DNA of 60,849 nt from positions 240,861 to 301,709 of the forward strand of contig MU619244.1 of assembly GCA_025201805.1 (NCBI GenBank). Reading direction: 5' to 3'. This DNA comes from Parasitella parasitica. Lineage: Eukaryota > Mucoromycota > Mucoromycetes > Mucorales > Mucoraceae. Shown piece by piece: positions 23,719 through 34,636 of this stretch (position 1 is its first letter; each line of letters begins with the position of its first letter). A program made the position numbers and the translations under genes. The notes under the pieces are model-generated. The model worked only from the letters and a program-made list of their open reading frames with translations. It was not told the origin of the DNA and did no database searches.

Positions 23719-25575
23719 TTATTCAATAGTGGCAGCATTCAAATTAGGAAGCTCCACACTGGGATCTATGTCTAGCAGTCTTTCGTGGATAGCTTTCAAA
23801 GCATTCAAAGCGTATTTTTCTTCCACCACGCATGAAATATTGATTTCCGAGGCACCCTGTGAGATGATTTCAATACTAATACCAGCTTCTGCCAAAGAAG
23901 TAAACATTTTTCCGGCCACACCCACTAGATTTTTCATCTGTTTGCCAACAAGGGATAGAATAGCCATATTTTGATTGACATCAACCTAATGCAAATTATT
24001 AGTTTATGTTTTAAATCCTCTCGATTGAATAGACACATTACAGCTCCAAGCTTTTCAAGGTCAATTAGTGCTTTGTCCAGATTACTCTGATCAACATCTG
24101 ACGACAATGCCATCGACACATGAACCTCTGAAGTAGAAATCAAATCCACAATAATATTATGTTCGTCCAGAGCCATAAAGATCTTTGCCAAAAACCCGTG
24201 GCTTACGTTTTTGCGATTGGAATGCACATTAAGCACGCAAATCTTGTCTTTGACTGTAACTGCGGTAGGGTGCTTCCGGGAGAGATCTAGATGATACCCA
24301 TTTTGAGCCAGCACAGCTGGCGTAGGGGGTGGTGTGGCATAGCCGTTGGTCGTTTTTGTAGTTTGGTCTGGGAAGATAATAGTACCAGAGCCAAATGGGT
24401 TTTCGACATTCTTGATGCGGATAGGGATTTCAGCTCTTATGACCTGTTCCATGGTGAAAGGGTGGATGACTTCGGAGCCGTAGTAGGTTAATTCAGCGGC
24501 TTCCTCTGGCGTGATGATGGGCAGTAAACGAGCAGTCTCGACCTTGCGAGGATCCGCAGTAAAAATGCCATCTACTTCCTTCCAAATCTGCAGTTCCTGT
24601 GATTGTAAACCCACGGCTGCAAGAGCAGCACAGAGATCAGTGTAGCCTCGGCCAATGCTGCTCAATAGACTGCCCGGTACGTTGCCGAAAAACCCTGTCA
24701 AAACCGGCACCTTATTTCCGCATTCAGCAACAACTTGGCCTAGACGTACGGCAATGTAGTCGTAGAATGCTTGATCCAGAATAGTGAATTCTCGGTCGAT
24801 AATGTTGTTCAGCACCACCAATTGACTATCGATCCCCTGATCCAAAAAAAAAATGAGTAAATTCAATGCTAGCTTAATGACAAGAGATGCTTACTCTGTC
24901 TTTTAATACAGCGGCGACGATGGTGCACGACAGCTTTTCTCCCATGCCTACAATGATGTCTTTTGACCTAGGCGAAATCTCATCTATAATCTAATCCACT
25001 GTGTTACTCTGGCAGATTCTAAATCACACCCTTTGAAATCGTACCTCTGCTGCTTCCAAAAATGATCTCAGTTTCAGGCATTCTTTCTTCAATTGGGCTT
25101 CGAGATGGATCAATATCTCTTTGTTTTGAATAACCGACCTTGCTGCATGAAGATGGTCGTTTGTGATTTCCTCAACAATCTCTAGGTGCTTTTCTGATCC
25201 CTCTTTTAGTGCTTCTTCTGCTGCTCGGAGAAGCCTTGATCAAAGTTAAATCTGCATGAATAATGACACATTTCAATTGATGAACAAGTTCCAAGACTCA
25301 CATGTTTGTCGTGCCCTTGTCCTTTGATTCTCCACTTCTAGCAGAGCATACAACAACCACCTTGTTTGTCTTTATATATGTACTAGTAAATGGAAAGAAT
25401 TAGATCATTTTCCTTTATTTTGATTTATTTTTTTTTTAAAAAAAAAAAAGGGATTGCCCTCTTACGGTATGATGGTATCAGCTATTTCGTTTAAAAATTT
25501 GCCTACGCTAGTTCCGCCGTATTTTTGTACAATCCATGGAAAATTGGCTGGATTCGTTTTTAATGACAATTGCAT
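23719..25575 (-). CDS. HOM3: Aspartate kinase (aspartokinase)
   Basis: Six exons (25575-25466, 25382-25302, 25234-25045, 24990-24895, 24836-24042 and 23985-23719) join to 512 residues; yeast Hom3 has 527. The start MQLSLKTNPANFPWIVQKYGG carries the kinase Lys and Gly-rich motif (QKYGGTSVGKF). IVGMGEKLSC, GRGYTDLCAAL, WKEVDGIFTADPR and TPEEAAELTYYGSEVIHPF are diagnostic. Two C-terminal ACT modules (TVKDKICVLNVHSNRK and MAILSLVGKQMKN) provide the expected threonine-feedback region. The enzyme phosphorylates aspartate with ATP, the first step to threonine, methionine and, in some lineages, lysine. All five introns restore conserved residues exactly, so the model is strong. It is divergent from the PUS1-type gene starting 244 bp away. 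Confidence 0.93.
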
Positions 25576-25818
25576 TGTTGGTACGTTTCAGCGAAAAATG
25601 AGATTTAGATGAAATAGGTGCATCTTTGAATCGTGATTTGCCTTTATCCCATCATAGCAAATCAGCTCGCACCGTCACAAAAGATCATCTATGAACTCGT
25701 TGACCTTCTCACTGGCCAAATTTCTTGATGCGTCATCTGACATCATTTTACAGCCAAAGTCGCTATGCTTTGATAGGCGACCCTCATTTCCGATATTGCA
25801 TAGGCTATTCTCTCAGCA

Positions 25819-27461
25819 ATGAGAGGCCAGTCGCACCGTGTGAGAGCATTTTGCTCAAGTGCTAATTGTTTTGATCGCATTATAAAGACTTCCAAAGACC
25901 GTAAACTTCATTTCGAGCAGGCCAATTCTTGGAAAGCTACCCAATATCATGGATCTCTTGGTAGCAATGAGCCTAGATTACCCAAGAAGAAGGTGGCCTT
26001 GTTGCTAGGTTTCAATGGCACGCCGTTTCAAGGCATGCAAACGTAAGTTTCAATACAAGGGCAAAGACTATCATTCACGGATAATTTTGGACATTAGAAA
26101 CGTAGGGGCCCGGACGATCGAGAGTGAGTTATTTGATGCTCTTTGCAAAACAGGGGCCGTCTCTGCATCGAATGCTGTAGACCCTAAAAAAGTGCAATTA
26201 ATGCGGGCAGCTCGGACAGACAAAGGCGTTCATGCCTCTTGTAACCTTGTATCTCTTAAAATGATTTGTGAGGACGATGAGATTGTTGAAAAACTAAATG
26301 CTGTGTTACCAGAGGAAATAAGGGTTTGGGGTAATAATTTTGCGTTGCAGAATCATCCGAGATTTAATGAGATCTAATTCCCCTGAGGTATTTTAGGTTA
26401 TGTCGAAACGCAGCGAAGCTTTCATGCTAAAACCAAGTGTGATTCCAGAATTTACGAGTATTTAATGCCATCATACGCTTTGAAGCAGCTGGAGCCTGAC
26501 AAAATATGGACAAACGAGCCTCAGTCAGAAAACGATATCAAGATCGCTACGGAAGACAGCACATTGATTCGATACATAAAACCGACCGACCCTACTAAAC
26601 TGCTTGCTTATCGCGTAGATCAGGAACGCTTTTCAACGTTCAAACAAGCGATGCAAATGTTTAAAGGCACACATAACTTTCACAACTATACAGTCGGAAG
26701 AGCCTTTACAGATCAAGCAGCGAATCGGTTTATGATTGACATCAGTGTGGACGATCCAATGATCATACAAGGCATGGAATGGCTCAGTGTCAAACTTCAT
26801 GGTCAATCCTTCATGCTGCATCAAATAAGAAAAATGATATGTAAGGATAGTAAATGCTCGTAAAGATAGCATTGAAATTTAAAGACAACACATATAGCAA
26901 TGGCAATGCTTTGTACTCGGACTGGTACGCCACTGACTCTCTTGGATAAGACATTTGAATCAGCCAAAATAAATATACCCAAGGCTCCGGCTCTGGGTCT
27001 GCTGCTTGATCGCCCTGTTTTCAAACTGTACAATGATCGTATGCAAGCTATGGAGCAGAGAAAGACTATAGATTTCGATCAATACCAGGTATAACAATCT
27101 AATGTTGAGCCTCACTATTATTACTTTATATAGTTATATATATATATATCATATTTACCCATATATTTAGCATGCAATTGAAAAATTCAAAAGGGAATCC
27201 ATCTACTCCAAGATATTTCAGCAAGAACTTCGAGACAAAGTGTAAGTCGTTCTTTCTCTCAAACATTTTGAAATGTTGAAATAACGTCTGTATGTGCATT
27301 TTAGCTTTGACGCTTTCCTCTTGGCAATTGATTCACATGTCGAAAAAGATTATAAATTTTTTAACAAAGACGGCATTATTCCATATGATTCAATTCTACA
27401 GACAAAACACTCGGTGCATTCACCATCAGCAAGAAATGCCTCCTCACGATTACATGAGTAA
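25819..27461 (+). CDS. PUS1: tRNA pseudouridine synthase, PUS1 (TruA) family
   Basis: Exons 25819-26042, 26098-26330, 26397-26840, 26898-27088, 27171-27241 and 27305-27461 give 439 residues. Landmarks in order are KKKVALLLGFNGTPFQGMQT, LMRAARTDKGVHASCN with the catalytic Asp near residue 115, LPEEIRVWGYVETQRSFHAK, RIYEYLMPSYAL, GTHNFHNYTVGR, MEWLSVKLHGQSFMLHQIRKM and INIPKAPALGLLLDRPVF. This is the eukaryotic Pus1/Pus2 pattern. The enzyme converts uridine to pseudouridine at several tRNA positions and in other RNAs. The N-terminus is short and carries no obvious mitochondrial signal. The C-terminal tail after IIPYDSIL is polar. Exon junctions restore family residues, including RKM-ISMAM across intron 3. 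Confidence 0.92.
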
Positions 27462-28016
27462 AGAACTTCTTGTTGGTTTTACGACCTATAACCTGTCATT
27501 CCAGGGTTCGAATCTAGATATGTTCAATGATCCTAAACAGTGTCTCAACAACTCAACATGAATATAATATTTCTTTATGAAGATGGGCATGGGAATGTTA
27601 TTTATGAGAATGGTGGTCCCAAGTCCTCGGACTACATTGTTGATCAGAATGAATGATCAAGTCGTCAGCAGCCGTTACATGAGCTCTTTGTTTCGACATT
27701 TAACCCAGCATTTGTAAGAATGCGAAACGAAACCTTTGAAATTGCTCGATACACTTCTTTATCTTTTCATGCAGGTGAATGGGTCCATTATACATGACTA
27801 TATAGCAACCTTTCATTTTCGAGTGTGTGTCCATTTCAACAAGGGTCATATTACAAAACTGATACGGTATGGTGGCCTGTTACTGTTCCAGAAACGACAT
27901 ATCCTTCATGCCTGTATTTTCCCATCTGCAAACCCAATTGCACCGCTGCTCAATGGAAAGAAGGCTGCATTCACGTCTCATACATTTATTAACAGCGCTG
28001 CGTGATGCTTAAAGAT
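27462..28016. other. Intergenic, no gene seen
   Basis: 3' flank of the PUS1-type gene. A TΨC-like GGTTCGAATC occurs near 27513 but no tRNA cloverleaf can be built around it. No other feature was recognised. Confidence 0.4.
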
Positions 28017-28180
28017 CATGAAATCGCTTCAACAAATGATCGGCTACTTCAACAACAGTAGTAGCAGAGGGATTAGCATCAATGAAATTGATAGCAGTCG
28101 ATTTATGCTCTTCAGTTAAGACACACTTTCGGCCTACTTTTTCACAGCTCTCAAAAATACTCTCAGAACACGCATTATAC
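28017..28180 (-). pseudogene. Tc1/mariner transposase N-terminal fragment
   Basis: The - strand translation reads GRKCVLTEEHKSTAINFIDA then NPSATTVVEVADHLLKRFHD. This is the helix-turn-helix N-terminal region of a Tc1-like transposase, and it ends at a stop after HDL. The catalytic core is absent on either side. Confidence 0.55.
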
Positions 28181-30870
28181 AGGCTCAGTCCAGGAACATG
28201 TCCTAATAGATCATGTTCTATATTTATGACTCAACATGATATGTTCATGGGCAATAGATACAATATATTGTCCCATTCTCTAAACCACTCACCATGTCTC
28301 ACACTTACACCTTATCCCCCCCATCAGTTCACTTGTATTCACTAGTATAGAAACCATCATATTTTTCATGTAATAAACAGTATCTGAGGTAAATCATGGG
28401 TAATCCCAATTTACATTCCACGGGTTCCAGATAGCAAAACCCTTTGTTATAGTTCACATTGAATTAACGCTAGCAATATGATATTGTGTATAAATACATA
28501 CATATATATATGTATAGGATGTATCTGTATTATCGTGTAGTTCTTTGGCAGATTTATTTCTATTTGGCTTTGGACATCACAGAACCGTAAAAGCGATCTA
28601 ATTTGGAGAACATAGCGTTGATTTGGCGCTATTTTGATATCTACAAAGTTATCATCAAAATTGCACGTAAATGCTAATGAAGATTCAATAAAGACCACAA
28701 TTTCGGATTAATTTGCTTTCGGTTGATCCCTATACATCACTTAATTTCCACTGGGCGATGTGTCCATCAAAAAGTAGGACAAAAATAGATGGTTTCTTAG
28801 ACAAGGACATTTCTGCGTTAATTCTTATTTAAAAATATTACGAAAATTCAACATTAAATGCGACCCAGGAGCATTTGCTGTAGCAACTTAGTCTGAATTA
28901 CGGTAACCATTGTACCCACTATATATTCTATGGATACAACAAATATTACACTGAAGATCATCAGCCACCTGCTAAAAAATCAATTACATTGTTTTTTGCA
29001 GACTGTAATAAGGCCATTTAAAAAGAACTTGCAGTAGATTAGGGATTACGATATGAATCCATCAAATGTTACTGATCCAAGCGAACCATTCGATCCGTAT
29101 TAGATTCACGTATTCAATAAATAGCAATGCCTTCCACTCTTCGGTTAGCATCGTGCTCCGTAAGAAAGCCCGCGGCAACTACGAGTAGTGCACCCGCATC
29201 AGAACGGTGGTCAAGTTTTTTTATACTATAATTTTGGGGAGGAGACAGCCCGTCATATATATATCGTAATGAATTTGTAGTCAAATTATTTTGGATATGT
29301 CAATTTACAGTACTAGCATATAATATCCTATGTAATCGTAAATACCAAAAAGAGTATTTCTTTTCTAAAAATTTACTAACTTTTAATATTTAAAAACATG
29401 TGTCCTTCTCGTTTTGTGGAATCAAATTCTGTGTAATCCATTCTATTTTCGTAATATATGCTATATTTTCATTAAAGTTAATCAGTTTAAAGGAACTGAA
29501 AAATCAGCATATTATGTTTAAAAGTATAAATCTTCCAAATCAAACTGCTTGTCAAGTATATGCAAAAGCAAATGCTGTAAACATGCAAAATTATTGAAAA
29601 AAATAGTGTTTCTGTAAGATACGTAAAACCCTGATGCTATAAACATGCATTTGGCAATTTTAAATTAAAGAAAACAAAAAAAACTGACCACATTTTTTGT
29701 TGGTAAGCAAAAACCTTGTTGAAAGATTTATCAAATAAAAGCTAGTTTTTTTTTTTTTTTTTGAATGACAGTGTGTTCGTCAACGTTACACCTATATAAA
29801 GTACTTTTAAAAACGTACGAGATTAAAAGGAATTTCAACTTTTAACCCTGTCAATAACACAACCGAGCGTATGTATGCTATAATACGAACTAGTGCTTTT
29901 AGTAAAAAGCTCTAAAAAAATGGCCTGGTTGTATTTAAAGTTGAAAGTTAGTAGACTGGGTAATCCAAAAACGGGAAACTACTCCCCTTTGCACACAATT
30001 AGGGATTTTTTGAATAATAGGGGTTTTTAAGGAATTATAGCTCTTCTTAAGGAAACCTTGATTTGCATAATTTATTTGAAGATCTTCACCTATATTGTTA
30101 ACATCTCCTATCTCATCACTTTTCATGCAAACTAAATCTATAAATTTTAACCTTGATTATATTATCTAGGTTAAGTAAATGATTGTAAAATTTCAAATAA
30201 CTAGCTGTCATGATTCCGTTGGTCTCAGAGAATGGTTTTTAGTCTTTTGAATCAAGAAACATATAGTCGTACTTGACTTATGAGATAATGATGATCCGAG
30301 AATAAGGTTATTTGTTATACTACTTGCACACGGAATTATAAACAATTTGTCTATATATGCGTATGATGTATTTAATGCAGCAGAAAAAATCCTTCAACAC
30401 CTCCGGAATATTCTGTCACTCTTGTTCCAAGCTCACGAATAACATTCGCATCCTTGGAATTAAAGGGGCTAGAGACTTGGTGCATGAATGTTGAACATGC
30501 TATCGCCACTAGGTAAATATATATACGCACATAAAGTGATTATCTGCCCACTGTGTCTTTATTAAAGCACTATCTTGCCTGCGATAAACATTGGATCGAT
30601 CTTGTTTTATCTATAATTATAATCTTTAATTGTCTGAAGATTTTTAAATTTTTAGTTCTTGTTTTATACTGAAAAATTTTCACATCTTGTTTGGTTTCAC
30701 GACCCCCCCCCCAATGACAAGGTGGTTAGATTTTTTTTTTTTAGTCATTCATAAGGATACCACAACGCTTAAGTCGTGGCGTAGATTCGTGGGCTTGTGC
30801 CCCTCGTCCAAGGACAAGATCAGGACCTTTTTGCATCAAATTTATCGGGCGCAAAGTCAAAAATAACATT
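28181..30870. other. AT-rich gene desert
   Basis: About 2.7 kb with no gene model I can support. It contains a poly-T (about 29745-29762), many short A/T tracts and scattered short frames full of stops. Probably decayed repeats. Confidence 0.4.
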
Positions 30871-30879
30871 ATAAAGTGG

Positions 30880-31265
30880 GGATCCAGACCATCAAACACT
30901 CTTTAGATCTATTACAAAAACTACTACCGACACCAGCTCGTCGATTCTTTTCGGTATTGCGATGATAAATTCACTAAATGTGCCATCGGGTTCTGCAGTG
31001 TGATATCCTAAGCAAATGAATCTAACCGAAATCTGAATTCGCATCGACAGCATTCGAGAAAGCGGTCAACAAACCGTGTAATGCCAGCATGCTCGGGTCT
31101 CGTTCCTGCCAAAACTCATGCATCCAGGAACCAACGATCAGTGCAGAATCAACGGCACAACCTGTGATAACGATCTCAGCTCCGGCATCTAGAGCAGAGC
31201 AAACGCCTTCGTACCAGGATATGCATAAAGTGATACAATGGGCTCCTCGGAATCGGAAAGTCTAT
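30880..31265 (-). pseudogene. AtuA/DUF1446-like gene relic
   Basis: On the - strand, near 31215-31020, the frame reads SALDAGAEIVITGCAVDSAL then IVGSWMHEFW and LALHGLLTAF. This resembles the core of the DUF1446 (acyclic terpene utilisation AtuA) family, where AL-x-AGADIVITG-x-VDSA is a hallmark. After a stop and frame change, GYHTAEPDGTFSEF matches the next conserved block of that family. Flanking parts have stops in every frame. In bacteria AtuA acts in terpenoid catabolism; fungal copies are uncharacterised. The fragment is broken and isolated in a desert, so a pseudogene is the best call. Confidence 0.5.
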
Positions 31266-32180
31266 CTGAGTGCAGTTGCTGGTGCCTTGAATAGATGAAA
31301 CAGGAGAACTCAAACAAATTTTTCAGCTTGATTCCAAGATGCTGTACTGTAGATGTTACCCAGTATCTTGCGCTTTAGATCCCGTCAAAACATCACTTAA
31401 GCTAGCATCTAAACTTTTTACATGTACAACACTACATTCGGTTCAATTAGTAGATCTTTTTGAGCAAGGTATCCACATTAGTCCCCTTTTGAATAACATC
31501 ATGCTAAGTATGACCAAGAATATACAGCATCATCATATTTGTGATTCATGTATATCAGCACACGGCATTGATTCTGTTGGATAGAAAAACTACTCATTGT
31601 AAAATCTATAGCAGGGGTCATGAAAACAAGACTTTTTTTTTTTTTTGTTTTTTGCATAATAAATCGTTACAATTGTATGTAGCCTACTAAATGACTAGCG
31701 AATAAATAATTTGATTCTTGTACTCTCAACTAACTGAACAGCAGCTTCAGATAAAGCGCTGTAAAAGGCAAAGCTACAGCCATTTTATTTGTAAATTTTA
31801 TATAGAACCCAATAGTGAATAGGTCAAGACTATATTTTTCCACCAGTAACTGTGTGTGGTAAAACTTTCTAATGCAGGAATTTGTGAAGCCAATAATTCG
31901 GATTAGTAAAATGCTATTTAAAGAATTTAAGGGAATATAAAGCTCGTGAAAACCATCCAAGCATTATTGTTGAAGCATGAATGCATTTGAATTTATGCAA
32001 AATTGGGTGCCTCCGTTTTATAACAATCTATTATACAATACTATCTTACCCATTCATTCATGATGTTGAGACGTCATTAGGTAGATTGCTTGGATCACTG
32101 AGACTGAACTCACCATTTAACACCCCCAAAAGGAGTAATTCAGCACGAAATTGTTAGGAGAAAGACGGCTTTTGGTTGTT

Positions 32181-32181
<1 letters not shown>
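31266..32181. other. Intergenic, no gene seen
   Basis: AT-rich upstream region of the LAMTOR3-like gene. It contains a poly-T near 31632-31650. No supported coding sequence. Confidence 0.4.

Positions 32182-32273
<92 letters not shown>
32182..32273 (+). repeat. 92-nt uninterrupted poly-T tract
   Basis: Pure T from about 32182 to 32273. It ends about 28 bases before the ATG of the LAMTOR3-like gene, so it lies in the promoter or 5' leader. The exact length may be an assembly estimate. Confidence 0.95.
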
Positions 32274-32301
32274 CATTGTCGTTATTCTCTCCAGCAAAAA
32301 T

Positions 32302-32848
32302 ATGGAATCAAATTTCAATCAAATCTGTAGCCGATTGTTTTATAGTGGGCTCCTGGTTGCCATGATGACCGATCGGGACGGGGTTGTCATTCTAAAAAGT
32401 AGTAGAGGACCCTGGCAACGCATTTGCATAGCAACCTACTAAAATATAGAAATTTTTCCTTAGGCGTATCTGACGAAGCAAAAGAAGCTATGACTGAGCC
32501 CATCATGCCGACAACATTTGCTATTGCTAATAACCAGGTAAAGAATTGTCTACGCAATGTCGGATCATGGAGTGCTAAGTCGATATGTCCAAGTAGGCCT
32601 CGAAACTTGGACTCGAACACAATAAAAGTATCATCAGTTTTTATGAGAAATATCAAGTTATTCAACTAGATCAATCACCATTAATCATCACCTTGATCGC
32701 CAATTCTACAGCCAATACAGGTACGAAAACCAGCCCAGATATTCATGCTCAAAATAAAACTAAGTTTCGTATACCAGGGCTTTTTATGAATCTTGGTAAT
32801 GATTTATTGAAATTGACAGAACCATTGGTTAATGCATTAAATGAATGA
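32302..32848 (+). CDS. LAMTOR3: LAMTOR3/MP1-like Ragulator subunit (roadblock fold)
   Basis: Four small exons, 32302-32398, 32464-32537, 32597-32720 and 32778-32848, give 121 residues; human LAMTOR3 has 124. The start is MESNFNQICSRLFYSGLLVA. MMTDRDGVVILK is the first strand-turn-strand with the DRDGV motif. MPTTFAIANNQASKLGLEHN, KSIISFYEKYQVIQLD and LIITLIANSTANTGLFMNLG follow as in LAMTOR3. In animals this scaffold pairs with LAMTOR2 on lysosomes, in Ragulator, which recruits Rag GTPases and TORC1, and also binds MEK1. In this fungus it would be a vacuolar TORC1-signalling component by inference. Every intron joins in phase. The gene is preceded by a 92-nt poly-T. Confidence 0.85.
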
Positions 32849-33261
32849 ATAAAATACCCACCTTCTTATATTGACATATAAAGATATTTTCATGCAAACA
32901 TAAAAAAAGATAAAAATAAGTAGCCCAATCAGTAGTATGTTGGCATTGGGCAGTTTTTTTTTTCTAGTAAAACAAAAAACTAGGCACCAGTTATATTAGA
33001 AAATATCTGTGTTACTTGCACTATTTGATCTTGTTAGTAAAAGACTGGAGTTCAAAGTTTTTGCTTTAAAAAAGATACATGAACCATTTATAGTGGTCAA
33101 ATCTTTTTTTCGTCGAGAGCCAAAAAAAAAAAAAAAAAAAAAACGTATATAAACTCAATGCATCTTCTCTTTTCCTTTTTCCTCTTTATTTACTTACCTA
33201 AATTATTCGTATATCCTTTATATTTTCCTCAACTCTTTTTATACCATCTTTATATCCAAGA

Positions 33262-34364
33262 ATGTCAACAAGCGGCTGGTTTTACATTCGATCCACAAAT
33301 ACAGGAAATGTTGTTTCTGCAACAAATGATCAAGAACTACTTCGCTCACAAGTTATTGTGACTCCACCTTCATTAGCCGATCATGAACTTTGGTGCTGGA
33401 AAGGTCAATTCTTATGCAATAAAGCAAACGGCCTTGTCCTTGATATCCGAAAAGGCAGATTGAGGCTGATTGAAGATACAGAAATTTGCTTATACACACC
33501 AAAGCCATTGGAAGATGCCCATAATCAACTTTGGAGTGTCCGAGAAGGTGCCGCTGATGCATATGGAAGACCTTTACCGGGATCTTATATTTATTCTCTC
33601 TGCAGTAATGAATGGGTCCTCGATGTGCAGCCTGCTGCAGATCAAGGTGTTCAGAAACTGGTGCTATTTCCCCTGCAACCCATTGACAATGATAACCAGC
33701 GCTGGATTTTTGTGAAAGAAGGTCAATTGGATTTAACTATTTCGATTAAAGAATCGCTATCCATTGCAAAAAAATACAACACCCCGCATCTCTCAATGTC
33801 TACATCTCTCATTACTCCACCAAGCTCTGTATCTACCTCGCCTGACTATCCAAAATCAGCTAATGATGAATATCCTCAAGGGCTAACTCCTGCTAAACGT
33901 GGATCGCATTCTGCTATTTTCTCAATGGAAGCATTTAAAGATTACTACAATCGAGTGTATGTGTCACAAGAGACTAGTGTTAGGTAAATGCCTTTTAACA
34001 TGCTTCTATATGTAATTTGTGCTTACATCCTAGTTTATATAGTGATAAGGGTATTGCAATGGCTTCAGCCTATCGTATATTTCAAGACTGGAAACTAGAT
34101 CAGATCGACAGTGATGTTATGATCGAGTTTCCTCTCTCATCCTCAAATGAAGTACGTTCTCGACTTCAAACCTTGACTCAAAATGAGGTAAGCCTAATGA
34201 ATGCATGCGTTATTCGCAAATGTTAACATAGCCTGTTTCTTTATTAGGTTTTGAAACTACTCTCAAATAGCAAAATGTACCCCAGTAATAATAAGGATAT
34301 CACTTCCAGCCTTTCAAGCCGTCTCATTACTCAGCTTTACGATCAAACTCCAATTTCGCCTTGA
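33262..34364 (+). CDS. Beta-trefoil (ricin-B-like) domain protein
   Basis: Exons 33262-33983, 34034-34187 and 34248-34364 give 330 residues. The first 155 or so residues have trefoil-type repeats: GWFYIRSTNTGNVVSA, then LWCWKGQFLCNKANGLVLDI, LWSVREG, YIYSLCSNEWVLDVQPAADQ and NQRWIFVKEG. The Q-x-W/LW turns are typical of ricin-B-like folds. The rest is Ser/Thr/Pro-rich with short helices (FSMEAFKDYYNRVYVSQ, IAMASAYRIFQDWKLDQI) and no catalytic domain. No signal peptide is seen, so it is probably cytoplasmic. Ligand unknown; trefoils bind sugars or proteins. The ATG at 33262 lies in a good context after a T-rich leader. Fairly sure of the fold, unsure of the role. Confidence 0.65.
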
Positions 34365-34574
34365 ATATTTGGCTTATACAATTGTACCTTCCTTTTGTGA
34401 ACACACATTCCTTTTGATCAATCTACCATTCTTTGTAATTATGTACGACACGCTTATTCTTTGCCGCCAATCCCCGTCTCTCTCATTTTTGAACATCTTT
34501 ATGATCATCTCTCTCTTTACCTTAAAAAAACCATTTTATGAAATATCTCCGTCAAAAGTCCAGCAACTTGCATT

Positions 34575-34580
34575 CACACA

Positions 34581-34634
<54 letters not shown>
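34575..34634 (+). repeat. (CA)n microsatellite
   Basis: About 30 CA units with one TA interruption, 211 bases after the stop of the trefoil gene, so possibly in its 3' UTR. Confidence 0.95.

Positions 34635-34636
<2 letters not shown>

Noticed and set aside
27500-27530. GGTTCGAATC resembling a tRNA T-arm
   Set aside because: No acceptor stem, D-arm or anticodon arm can be placed at the right distances on either strand.
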